A stretch of 64,000 nucleotides of DNA from Chitinibacter sp. FCG-7. GTDB lineage: Bacteria > Pseudomonadota > Gammaproteobacteria > Burkholderiales > Chitinibacteraceae. Positions 1 to 8,703 of the stretch are shown piece after piece (position 1 is the stretch's first letter; every line of letters starts with the position of its first letter). Below the pieces are notes generated by a model. That model searched no databases and was not told where the DNA came from. It saw only the letters and a program-made list of their open reading frames with translations. The translations under genes and the position numbers were made by a program. Location of the stretch: positions 2,852,001 through 2,916,000 of the forward strand of contig NZ_CP157355.1 in assembly GCF_040047665.1 (NCBI RefSeq), given 5' to 3'.

Positions 1-2081
1 TTCGCGCCATAGTTAAATAGTAATCGCGCCACTTCACAAGGCAATGCCTGACGGCACGCTATGCTACCAGTTTTTGCGCAATCTTCATTGGAAGAGTTGG
101 CGGTATAAAGTGTGTGGTTCTGAACGCAACGCTTCAAACCTATCGGCGCTTCGTCTTCAAGGCTGGGCCATTCTTGTTTAACACGATCAAAATCCACTGA
201 GGGTTTTATAACCAAAATACGAGTAAGTACATCTTCCCCTGTGCAGGATTTATTTTCCTTGCCAGCCATCAAACAGGCCAGAATCGCGGGTGTCTGCGAC
301 TTCTTTTCAGCCTGCAAATCATAGAATGAATCTCCGCCTTCACGTACGTCGTTGCAGTGCTCAGAAAACTCTTGGAGAACAGGCACATATAAGTGGACCT
401 CTTGAGCCTTTTGGGCATGAGGGAGCAGTATTGGCACATCGCTTTTGTCGAGTTTTTCCAAGCTGTGTTTGAGAAAGCAGAGATCCGCAAACTGGCCGTC
501 ACGATCCTCAGCGGCATCAACAATAATCAGCGTTTTTAAACCACGACGAAGAGCAGATATGGCTGCCGTATTTTCCGAGCTACCCCCATCAATTAGACGA
601 ATAAAAGCTGATCTATTTCGATCATGTTCATACTCAGGCAACGATGCATTATCCACAACAGAGTCGAGCCATGCGATGGGTAGCGGGAGCAGTCTGTGTA
701 TATTCCGGCGTGAATCGGACACATTGTAATTGGGAATATCCTTTCCCCAATTGAGGTTGAATGTGTGTTGGACAACACCCAACGGGAATGACTGCCATCG
801 TTTTCGGTAAACCTGCTGATTGGCATCAAAAAATGCAGCGGATGAAACAACCGCATCCAACACTGTCATTGAGTCATAAGCCTTTGGCACGAAACCATAG
901 CGTCGCGAGCCAAATGATAGAGGTGTAAATTCAAATGAATCAATGAATGCGTCGCGCTCCATCTTCGCTAGCCAGCCGCCAAGGCTACGATATTTGGTTG
1001 CAGTCGCTTGGATAACCCAGAAAGGAAGCTCATCACTGCCGTTTTCACCCAGTTCAGACCATGCCGTATTCAAAGTTGGAAAATCAATTGAATTTGGATC
1101 CAATTCGCCGCGATCATTGACATGACAATTGGTCATTTTTAATGCTGTGTGCTGATCCGTTTTGGGGCACGGCAAGCGCGCAGAAATGAACTTACCTGGG
1201 GGATTTGGAGGTGAATAAGTCGGAAGTGGCGTACTGCCGTAAGTCAGACCTATGCCTCGCTCATATACAATCCGTGTTGGTGCCACATTAATGCCTGTAT
1301 CAAAGACACTGTTGAATAAATGGTGAGCTGGAGCCGTAAGCAAGGTTGGTAGCAACATGCTGGCATTACTTGTCCATGTACGAGCACTATCTTTTGACGT
1401 TACATCATCGGCACATCTTCCTGGGATTAAAATATCTTGAGCGCAACGAACGACAGACTGATAGCGGTTCAGTAAACCACCTTCTGAATCGTCTATGCTG
1501 TTACCCAAGTCTGGCTTCCCCATAGGAATGATCCTCCGTAATTGTGGATCGAATACCTCCCCTTTTTTTTCATGTAAATGCGTATAAGTTACCCCATCCT
1601 GAAACAGGGAATTTAGAGTAGTGCCATTATGTGATTTGTTTAAATCATCATTTAGCAATTGGTTTGTGATAATTTTTTGGAAGAGAAAATAGGCCGCATA
1701 ACTTCCACCAGAGACGCTACTAATAAAAGCAACTTTTGGCTTCTGCTCAGCCTTATTTTTGCTTGGCGCAAAGTAATCAAGATCATCCAGTCCAGCGAGT
1801 ACGCCCATGCTAAAGGAACCTGCTTTAGAGCCGCCTCCTGACAAGGCCAAACCAATTCGATTTGTGGGTGCGTTTACCCAATCTGGCTCTTTGACTGCTT
1901 GACGAAAGGACTGCTCCGAGACCTCTGCAACCCCTCTGGGTACGAATATTTTTTCGCCTGTAGGTCTTTCAGCCCACCCATCTTTGGCAGGCTGTATTGT
2001 TGTGCAGCCACTTATCAAGAGCAGGCAGGTAGTAAGAAAGTCGAATCCTATCGAGCGTTTCAATCTTGACGCGCAATTCAT
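1..2081 (-). CDS. Patatin-like phospholipase lipoprotein (3' end outside window)
   Basis: The minus strand is open from an ATG at 2081 to the window edge, about 693 codons, with an AGAGG ribosome site 6 nt upstream. The N-terminus is a lipoprotein signal ending LISGC (Cys26), so the protein should be membrane-anchored in the envelope. A patatin-type hydrolase core follows: an oxyanion-loop glycine run GGGSKAG at about 82-88, a nucleophile elbow SVSGGS at about 122-127 (cPLA2-like, first Gly replaced by Ser), and an IDGG motif near residue 497 that would supply the catalytic Asp. Patatin-family enzymes cleave acyl esters of phospholipids; the substrate here is unknown. Spacing between the motifs is long for patatin, and the C-terminal part, past the DGG motif, has no feature I recognise. 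The gene lies in an accessory stretch. Confidence 0.72.
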   Translation of the reverse strand, partial: MNCASRLKRSIGFDFLTTCLLLISGCTTIQPAKDGWAERPTGEKIFVPRGVAEVSEQSFRQAVKEPDWVNAPTNRIGLALSGGGSKAGSFSMGVLAGLDDLDYFAPSKNKAEQKPKVAFISSVSGGSYAAYFLFQKIITNQLLNDDLNKSHNGTTLNSLFQDGVTYTHLHEKKGEVFDPQLRRIIPMGKPDLGNSIDDSEGGLLNRYQSVVRCAQDILIPGRCADDVTSKDSARTWTSNASMLLPTLLTAPAHHLFNSVFDTGINVAPTRIVYERGIGLTYGSTPLPTYSPPNPPGKFISARLPCPKTDQHTALKMTNCHVNDRGELDPNSIDFPTLNTAWSELGENGSDELPFWVIQATATKYRSLGGWLAKMERDAFIDSFEFTPLSFGSRRYGFVPKAYDSMTVLDAVVSSAAFFDANQQVYRKRWQSFPLGVVQHTFNLNWGKDIPNYNVSDSRRNIHRLLPLPIAWLDSVVDNASLPEYEHDRNRSAFIRLIDGGSSENTAAISALRRGLKTLIIVDAAEDRDGQFADLCFLKHSLEKLDKSDVPILLPHAQKAQEVHLYVPVLQEFSEHCNDVREGGDSFYDLQAEKKSQTPAILACLMAGKENKSCTGEDVLTRILVIKPSVDFDRVKQEWPSLEDEAPIGLKRCVQNHTLYTANSSNEDCAKTGSIACRQALPCEVARLLFNYGA

Positions 2082-2128
2082 TTTTACCTCTGATCTGATC
2101 GATGTCATGAACTCATACGGCTCAATTT

Positions 2129-2241
2129 ATTGATCCGGCCCTCTGATGTTTTAAGTCGTCGAGCAGACTTGCCCTCGATTAACAAGGCATTGCGGGCAAA
2201 CCAGCCTCCGCAGAATTCAAACTTTAAAGGGCCGGATCAAT
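2129..2241. repeat. 14-bp perfect inverted repeat with 85-bp spacer
   Basis: The arms ATTGATCCGGCCCT (2129-2142) and AGGGCCGGATCAAT (2228-2241) are exact reverse complements. They lie upstream of the patatin-like gene in a 490-bp stretch (2082-2575) without a convincing gene. The spacer is not obviously palindromic. It could be the edges of a small cassette or a regulatory hairpin; nothing decides between these. Confidence 0.6.
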
Positions 2242-2280
2242 AGTTCAGAATGATTCTGTCCGAAAGCTTCATTTAGGATC

Positions 2281-2400
2281 GTAGACGGTTTTGTCTGCTT
2301 TGGCCGAGGTGTCGATGCCGATGCGTCAAAACGAAAGGCCGCAAACCATCAGGTTGCGGCCTTCATCACTTTGGTTTTGCAGCTGAGCTATTTGGTCAAA
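2281..2400. repeat. Island palindromic repeat, copy A
   Basis: This copy has a left arm around GGTTTTGTCTGCTTTGGCCGA and a central hairpin at 2335-2363 whose stem is AAGGCCGCAAACC paired with GGTTGCGGCCTT. The right arm is degenerate. It shares a core with copies at 5963, 6405 and 10564. Confidence 0.65.
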
Positions 2401-2447
2401 GCTGTCTTCAACTTACTAACCTTTTGGTAAGTAAAGTTATTTTTATT

Positions 2448-2458
2448 GTGGAAATTCC
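2448..2458. repeat. 11-bp direct repeat flanking the helicase gene (left)
   Basis: GTGGAAATTCC at 2448-2458 recurs in the same orientation at 5305-5315, with AT-rich sequence before each and a C/T-rich end after. The pair brackets the helicase-nuclease gene almost exactly. It may mark cassette ends, or be chance. Confidence 0.35.
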
Positions 2459-2575
2459 CTTGTAGATCAGTGGTCTAAACTTTCGAAAAATGAATCTACT
2501 TTTGCAAAGATTAGTAATGGTGAGCAATCTCCGGTTCACACAAAATCTGGATATTCTCCACTTCGCTTACCGTGT

Positions 2576-5283
2576 TCACACGCTTGCCACGGAGCTCGCC
2601 CACTGGGCGAGAAATCCGTCGATTTTTTCTTCGATGCTGCTTTCGACGGTACGCAGGCGCAAAATGTGAATATTACTTTTCGCCAGAATGCTGTTCTTCA
2701 AGTTGTCTCGTGCCACCTGCTCTGGTCTATCGTGCGAGCCGCCATCGACTTCAATCACGCCTAACGGGGTTTTACCCACCCTGAAATACAGCACGAAATC
2801 GCAGCTAGCGCGGTTGTGCATGAAATTCAGCTCATCTTTCGTCAAGGCTGGGTTGATTGATGAGGCGATCTGATTCAGCCGGATCTGGGTGTGACACGTT
2901 AGTGCACCGTACGAAGCTTTGGACAAAGCATCCCGGAGCAGTTGTGCCACAATTTGCTCGGATTTGAAACGTGAGTCTTCTGAACGTAGCTGGGCGTGAA
3001 GTCGTGCCAAAGACTCATCATACTCTTGGTACAACAGATCAAATGCCGACACTACGGGTGCGCGCACAATCTGCCCGTCTTGGGCGTAATACTCGACGTA
3101 GCGTATCAAGGCCGCGATATGACCGTTGTTTGCAGTGAATACCTCGTCGCCCGTGACTAGGGTGAATCGATTCTTGGCTCGCGACACTGCTACATTGACC
3201 ATGCGCGGATCATCGACAAAACCTAGCCGTTCCTGATTGTGGCGTTTCTTGTCCAGCACAGTGGAGAAAACAATTTCGTTGCACTCCCAACCTTGGAATT
3301 TGTGCACTGTGTCCTTGACGAAATCTGAGGGCAAGTGTGCCCCAGAGAGCGTGACCTGTGCCCTGAAGGGAGAGATAAATCCTCTACTGTCCTCGTTCAG
3401 CTCGATGGATTCGCCTTCATCATCGAGTGCCTTGCGTAAGGACTCTAGCTCCCTCTGATTGATGTTTTTTCGTGCGTGATTGCCTTTGGCAGTTAGCAAT
3501 AGCCGTAGGGGGCTTCACCGTTGTCCTGAGTCATCGGTACTAAGGCATTGTCGTAGAACTGCTGGTTACAAAATTGGATGATTTTGGGGTGGCAGCGATA
3601 GTGTTCTTTCAGCAAAGTTTTAGGTAGAGCACCTTTGAACACCCCAATGCATGAATCAAGCAGGCTATATCGTTCGCAGTCATAAACATCCTCGGGGGCC
3701 GGAAGACCCAGAGTGATAGGGATATGTGCCAACTGCCGACTGTCTCCGACAACGATCAGGTTTTTTGCGCAGCCCAACGCTAGAATACCAGGCACGATGT
3801 CCTGCTGCGAGGCTTCGTCGATGATGACGTAATCGAGGACTGCCCCTGGCGCTATCGAATTGACGATGGAGTGTGTACTGCTGCCGATGATAGGGAAGCG
3901 GTGCACAAACGCGTCGAAGTGTTTTTTGTACGTTTTCGCATCGAAGGTCTCCGGCGTCCGGACCTGTTCATGCAGATGCTGCCTCAGGTAACGCATCGAT
4001 TTCGTCGTCAATTCCTCTAGCAAGGTGGCAAAATTTCCACGCGCTAACGACTCGAGATAAGCCTGTAGAGCGGTCTCCTTGTTCTCCAGTGCTTTGTCAT
4101 AGAAGTGCATCTGAAGAGCATGGAAGAAGGACAGGCGCTCCTCGTTTTGTGCGAAAGGTTTGGTGCGGAAAATCTTGAAGTTGAACAGCAATTCAAGGCG
4201 ATCCTTAAGCCGAACGCGCCGTTCGCCAAGGTAGGATAAGTAAGCCATCAAGTCCGCGGTTTTGCGTGGCGATAGTCCGTATTTGTCCAGAGATGCGGAA
4301 ATAGATTCCCCGTAGTCTTCTTGCCATTGTTGCAGGTAGCTCCGCTCAATGTTTAGCTCATCAATTTCAGCTCTCAGTTGCGCTGCCGCGTTATGGTCGC
4401 GCAAAAGCTGCTTCAATTGTCCCAGTATCGTCTGGATTTCTTCCATGGCTGGTGCAGGGTCGGGCGCTGCCGAAGGCCAAGGAGGTAGATTGGCAAAGAA
4501 ATCTTTTTGGTTATCCTTGTTTCCGAGTTTGGCGACCAAGTGATCTAAGCTGCATTTTTTCAGTTTTTCGTAAACGTTCTCTACTGCCGCATTATTGTTG
4601 GACAGCACGGCGACCGTTTTTCCACGCAGTAGAATATTAGCGAGGATGTTCAGAATGGTTTGTGTTTTGCCGGTTCCAGGTGGACCTTCAATTACACTGA
4701 TTTGTGCGCTGAAAGCACGTTCGACCGCTGCAAGCTGACTTTCATTTAAACCAAATGGATAGATCAGCCCTTCACTCGAAGCCTGTTTGCCATTCTTTGC
4801 TGTGCAATAGGCATACAAGGCGGTGCTTGAGCTGGCGGGCAGCTTGTCCAGCTGGCGAACGACATTGGCAGCAATCGATAGTTGGTTCTCCGTACCTGCG
4901 CGGCTCTTCCGGGCGTTCGCCACATCCGCTAAATAGCGAAACACCGACGATTCTTTCATTTGCGTCGGCTTAAGGAAATCAATATCGTCCAATTTGTAAA
5001 TGTAGGGTTTGGTATTCTCCGGAAAGTACACGGCAGCATATCGGTCGCCATAAATCGTCGCTTTTTCAATTGGTTGGACAATTGTGCTGCCACGTTTTGT
5101 TAGCAACATCTCAGCTAGTTCATGAGTGGGAAGCACTTGGCATTCACTGAGCGGACGCGTGAAGGTTTTCTTGGATGGGAAATGGCAAGTTAGTTGCAAG
5201 GCTTCGTACTTCGTACTCCAAGCAATTGTCCAATCACTGATTTGAGCAGTCTTATCTTCGCCATTGACATAGATGGAAACCAT
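2576..5283 (-). pseudogene. SF1 helicase / DUF2726 nuclease-like fusion, broken by a 1-nt frameshift
   Basis: Two overlapping frames form one gene. The first (5283-3493, 596 aa) has an N-terminal region of no known type, Walker A GPPGTGKT at 200-207, a Walker B DEAS box near 489-492, and later superfamily-1 motifs (VVGDSRQL, EHYRCHP). It then stops. The second (to 2576) carries the last SF1 motifs (HKFQGWE, VAVSRAKNRF) and a DUF2726 domain with D-FVLYF and IEVDG-SH, the PD-(D/E)XK-type layout also seen in Vsr/DUF559 nucleases. Adding one C to the C5 tract at 3508-3512 restores EAPLRLLLTAKGNHA and gives a single protein of about 903 aa. Helicase-nuclease fusions of this kind are often defence genes; that role is inferred. 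Sequencing error is possible at this homopolymer. Confidence 0.8.
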
Positions 5284-5304
5284 ATGAGCCTTGTGTATTT
5301 AAAC

Positions 5305-5315
5305 GTGGAAATTCC
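5305..5315. repeat. 11-bp direct repeat flanking the helicase gene (right)
   Basis: This is the second copy of GTGGAAATTCC, 22 bp upstream of the helicase start codon. See the copy at 2448. Confidence 0.35.
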
Positions 5316-5514
5316 TTTTGGTCATTCCCTTAGGTCTTGCATCTGAATTTTTTTGCAAGGATATAATTCAAGTTATCCATTAATTGGCAGTGCTAGCCAA
5401 CAGGCATGGGGCACAAATGATGAAGGCAGTAACCTTGCGGCTTGCAGCTGCTCTGGAGCCAAATATCAGCAGATAAACCTATAGGAAGAACCGTTCATTC
5501 ATTGCCTCGAAGTG

Positions 5515-5781
5515 CTATTTACGCCAAGCGTTGATCATTTCTGGTGTGACATCTTTGTCGTAGCAAATTGTTTCATAGCCACCTGCACGGCTGTAGGCGC
5601 TACGCTTCCCGCAACTGCGGCCAGCTCGATCCGTGTTGTAGAGACAGGGGCAAGAGCCGCTTTAGTTGTTGATGGATTCTTGGATGATTAGCTTTTTGAT
5701 TTCAGCGTCGCTGGGTGTAGTGCGTACGGATACCGCCCCACAAGCGAGTGCGATTGAAATAATTAGTGGGCAAATATTCAT
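5515..5781 (-). pseudogene. Small secreted cysteine-rich protein with internal stop codon
   Basis: From ATG at 5781 a signal-peptide-like start (MNICPLIISIALACGAVS) leads to a short helix (SDAEIKKLIIQESINN) and then an in-frame TAA at codon 40 (5662-5664). The same frame continues without another stop to TAG at 5515-5517. It encodes SGSCPCLYNTDRAG, a CGKRSAYSR stretch and a C-terminal VTPEMINAWRK. I recognise this CPCPYN...CGxRSAYSRPGGY pattern from a family of small periplasmic proteins of unknown function, in which a Tyr sits where the stop is. One TAC/TAT to TAA change would explain it. The intact product would be 88 aa. Confidence 0.6.
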
Positions 5782-5962
5782 TGCAATGAATATTTCGTAA
5801 TAAGAATGAAAGATTTTAACTATCCAACGGTCAAATACCCCAGTAAATCGGAATGTGGATGAGCAATTGGCAACAAAAAGCTCGGCAATGCGGAGTGGTC
5901 CAGCTATTTTTGAGCAGGAATGCTGGTGCGACGCATGGCTGAATCGCTCCAGGTTGGTTGAC

Positions 5963-6041
5963 GGTTTTTGTCCGCTAAGGCCGAGAAGCTCAGACACAAA
6001 ACCAAAATAATGAAGGCCGCAACCTGATGGTTTGCGGCCTT
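5963..6041. repeat. Island palindromic repeat, copy B (one-armed)
   Basis: The left arm GGTTTTTGTCCGCTAAGGCC starts at 5963, and the central hairpin at 6013-6041 has stem AAGGCCGCAACC / GGTTTGCGGCCTT. No right arm is visible. It occupies the gap 5782-6082 between the broken small gene and the next CDS. Confidence 0.65.
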
Positions 6042-6082
6042 TTCTGCCAAAAAATTAGCAGCAATATTCAGCTTAAACTGAA

Positions 6083-6340
6083 TCAATGCAAATATGTCCC
6101 TGGTGCGGATCCAATCATTGCTTCAATACCGTCTTGCTGGATTTCACGAAAGAAACAATCGAGAGCTTGTTGATCCGTTTCGAATTCTCCATCCCAGACC
6201 GTGGAATTATTGTACTGATCTACAACTTCCAAAGTCCAACCAGTATCCGGCATGCGATAAATGCATATTTCCACAGTCTTCCCATTGGATGTGTATTTTT
6301 GCGTCAAAGGAGAATTGATCAGATCGTTTTCGTCGAACAT
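6083..6340 (-). CDS. Conserved-looking small hypothetical protein, 85 aa
   Basis: This is an acidic, soluble 85-residue protein without a signal peptide or membrane segment. It begins MFDENDLINSPLTQKYTSNG and contains a Trp-rich middle (TGWTLEVVDQYNNSTVWDGEF). The composition is that of a real cytoplasmic protein, and I believe similar short proteins occur in related bacteria, but I cannot name a family or function. It stands alone, with repeat copies on both sides. Confidence 0.6.
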   Translation of the reverse strand: MFDENDLINSPLTQKYTSNGKTVEICIYRMPDTGWTLEVVDQYNNSTVWDGEFETDQQALDCFFREIQQDGIEAMIGSAPGTYLH

Positions 6341-6404
6341 TCGGGTGCCATCGATGTATTGAGCTATTTCTTAATGATATCCGATGTCGTTACAGAAATA
6401 CACG

Positions 6405-6525
6405 AATGGCGGCTAAGGCCGAAGTGTCGATGCCGAAGCTTTAAAAAACAAATGCCGCAAACCATCTGTTGCGGCCTTCATCTTTGGATTTATACCCGCG
6501 CTGTTCGGCCATAGCGGACAAAACC
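6405..6525. repeat. Island palindromic repeat, copy C (two-armed)
   Basis: The best-preserved copy. Left arm AATGGCGGCTAAGGCCGAA at 6405-6423 pairs with right arm TTCGGCCATAGCGGACAAAA at 6504-6525. The centre holds the GCCGCAAACC / GTTGCGGCC hairpin. It fills most of the gap 6341-6655 upstream of lemA. Confidence 0.68.
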
Positions 6526-6655
6526 AGCTACGAGACTAGGGTCGATTCATTGGCGGTATTTTTATTTCGCCCTGGGAATGATAAAAGTCAGTGTATTGTC
6601 ATTAATATGACTCTACGGCATCATGCTAGCCATCTTTATACCAATGGTATTCACT

Positions 6656-7249
6656 ATGAAACGCCTACTCTTGCTCGCTTTACTCAGCAGTACACTCACC
6701 GGCTGCGGATATAACACTTTGCAAGCACAAGATGAGAATGTGAATGCCGCGTGGTCTGAAGTATTAAATCAATATCAGCGCCGTGCTGATTTAGTGCCCA
6801 ATTTGGTCAATGTGGTTAAAGGCTACGCTGCGCATGAAGAAAAAGTGCTGATTGAAGTCACCGAAGCGCGCGCTAAGGTGAGTGGCATGCAAATCACGCC
6901 CGAACTGGCTAAAGATGAAGCCGCGCTGGCCCAATTTCAGCAAGCCCAAGCGGGAATGACTTCGGCGTTGTCGCGGCTGATGGTCGTCGTTGAAAAATAC
7001 CCCGACTTAAAAGCTAACCAGAATTTTCTCGATTTAAGCGCGCAATTAGAAGGCACGGAAAATCGCATCACCGTCGCCCGTAATCGCTATATCGAATCAG
7101 TGAGAACCTTTAACACTACCGCCCGTTCATTTCCTACCAATCTCACGGCCAAGATGTTTGACTTAAATCCCAAGCCCAACTTTAAAGTCGAAAACGAAAA
7201 AGCAATTTCCAACGCACCAAGCGTTGATTTCACTAGCGAGAAAAAATAA
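6656..7249 (+). CDS. lemA: LemA family lipoprotein
   Basis: The preferred start is the ATG at 6656, which gives a clean lipoprotein signal (KRLLLLALLSSTLTGCG, Cys17) and a 197-aa product; an in-frame ATG at 6623 would only add a tail in front of it. The mature part has the LemA signature: NVNAAWSEVLNQYQRRADLVPNLVNVVKGYA, a long helical bundle, and the closing SFPTNLTAKMFDLNPKPNFKVE. LemA proteins are envelope proteins of uncertain function, nearly always encoded next to TPM-domain proteins as here. The stop codon overlaps the next ATG (TAATG at 7247), implying translational coupling. Confidence 0.93.
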   Translation: MKRLLLLALLSSTLTGCGYNTLQAQDENVNAAWSEVLNQYQRRADLVPNLVNVVKGYAAHEEKVLIEVTEARAKVSGMQITPELAKDEAALAQFQQAQAGMTSALSRLMVVVEKYPDLKANQNFLDLSAQLEGTENRITVARNRYIESVRTFNTTARSFPTNLTAKMFDLNPKPNFKVENEKAISNAPSVDFTSEKK

Positions 7250-8096
7250 TGCCCTATTCGGGTATGCCGTTGCATCGCTTGTTAATGTTGCTTTCCGGCC
7301 TGATACTCTCTATTTGTTGCCTTGCATCGACGGTGGAAATACCTCGATTGCAAACGCAGGTCATGGATTTGAGCGGGACACTGTCCGAACCTGAGCAAAA
7401 CGAGTTAAACGCAAAATTACGCGCACTTGAGCAAAGCAAGGGCAGCCAGTTTGCTGTACTGATCATCCCGAGCACCGGCGAGGAAAGCATTGAGCAATAC
7501 AGCATCCGCGTCGTCGAAGCATGGCAACTGGGGCGCAAAGGTATTGATGATGGCGTGCTATTGCTAATTGCGAAGGACGATAGAACGGTACGGATCGAAG
7601 TCGGTACCGTGGCTTAGAAGGTGCGCTGCCCGATGCGATTGCCAGCCGGATTATTCGTGACACGATATTGCCGGCCTTTAAGGCGGGCAACTTCGTCGGT
7701 GGCGTCAATGCGGGCGTAGACCAAATCAGCGCAGTGATTCAAGGCGAGGCACTGCCCGAGGCAAGTGCTCAGCCTGTATCGCAAATCGACAGCCAACTAC
7801 CATTTATTTTGCTGCTTCCGCTGCTCGTGCTGGGTGGTATTCTGCGCCGCGTATTTGGCTTTTTAATCAGTTTCGCGAGCACCAGTATCATTGCCGCTTT
7901 AGGCTTGCTGTATTTTGGTTTGAGTGTGCTATTTGCAGTTGGACTAGGCGCATTCATCGGCCTGATTGTCAGCACCAAAAGTGGCGGTATTTCATCGGGG
8001 GGTAGCAGCCTCGGTGGCGGCGGCTTTGGGGGCGGTGGTGGATTTAGCGGCGGCGGTGGTAGCTTTGGTGGTGGCGGCGCTTCAGGACGATGGTAA
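7249..8096 (+). pseudogene. TPM-domain (YgcG-type) membrane protein, frameshifted
   Basis: The frame from 7249 encodes a signal-like helix, then a TPM domain (VMDLSGTLSEPEQNELNAKL, KGSQFAVLIIPSTG, GIDDGVLLLIAKDDRTVRIEVG) and stops at 7617. The next frame continues the domain (GLEGALPDAIASRIIRDTILPAF), followed by two membrane segments and a Gly-rich tail GGGGSFGGGGASGRW, the usual end of this family. Restoring one T near 7605 (GGTTACCGT instead of GGTACCGT) joins the halves as EVGYRGLEGALPD, about 282 aa. Whether this is a true lesion or an assembly error cannot be told. ATG 7264 is an alternative start. Confidence 0.82.
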
Positions 8097-8602
8097 TGAC
8101 AACAAAATTCTCGCGCTGCTGGCAGCATCTAAAACGCAACCCTTTTCGTCAGCAACTTAATGGCGAAATGAGTTCGCGCCTTACACAGGTGATCAGCCAA
8201 TCCGAGCTCGGTCATCGCTGCGAAATTCGTCTTGTCATCGAAGCACGCCTGCCGCTTTTACTGGCATGGAAGGGGCTTAGCGCGCGCGAACGCGCGGTGC
8301 AATGGTTTTCTGATTTGCGCGTATGGGATACCGAGTGCAATACCGGCATGGTGTTGTATTTGCTACTGGCTGAACGCAAAATCGAACTCGTCGCCGATCG
8401 CGGGATTGCTGCTTGTGTACCCCAAAAGCAATGGGATCAGATTTGCCAGCAGCTACAAAACCATCTGGCTGCATCGCAAGCCGAAGCGGGCTTAACTGAG
8501 GCATTGAAAGCGCTGGGGCAATTGCTGCAACAACACTTCCCATTAGCATGCACCCAGGCCAATCCCGATGAACTATCCAATGAGCCCGTAATTATCGCCT
8601 AG
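8096..8602 (+). CDS. Cytoplasmic TPM-domain protein
   Basis: This is the third gene of the lemA cluster, 168 aa from the ATG at 8096 that overlaps the preceding stop (TAATG, as at the lemA junction); an ATG at 8090 is also in frame. There is no signal peptide. It has the TPM fold pattern: SSRLTQVISQSELGHRCEIRLVIEA near the N-terminus, then NTGMVLYLLLAERKIELVADRGIAACVPQKQWDQI. Homologues accompany LemA and YgcG-type proteins in many proteobacteria; the role is unknown. Its stop codon TAG lies at the left end of a 50-bp palindrome. Confidence 0.85.
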   Translation: MTTKFSRCWQHLKRNPFRQQLNGEMSSRLTQVISQSELGHRCEIRLVIEARLPLLLAWKGLSARERAVQWFSDLRVWDTECNTGMVLYLLLAERKIELVADRGIAACVPQKQWDQICQQLQNHLAASQAEAGLTEALKALGQLLQQHFPLACTQANPDELSNEPVIIA

Positions 8603-8649
8603 GTATATAGCTAGAAATCTCTCGAAATAAGGCTTGTATCAACATACCT
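8600..8649. repeat. 50-bp palindromic element, TAGGTATA...ACATACCT
   Basis: Exactly 50 bp with termini TAGGTATATA and CAACATACCT. It starts on the stop codon of the TPM gene, like two other copies of the family (see 29392 and 23677). The inner sequence is not shared. Confidence 0.6.
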
Positions 8650-8703
8650 ATGAGCAATAGAGTTGCCGCTCTTTTGCGAGAACATATTACGTTTGCTGCT
8701 AGA

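Noticed and set aside
7769..8128. Pro-rich open frame on the minus strand
   Set aside because: It is the antisense of the Gly-rich tail of the TPM protein; repeated GGN codons read backwards give Pro runs.
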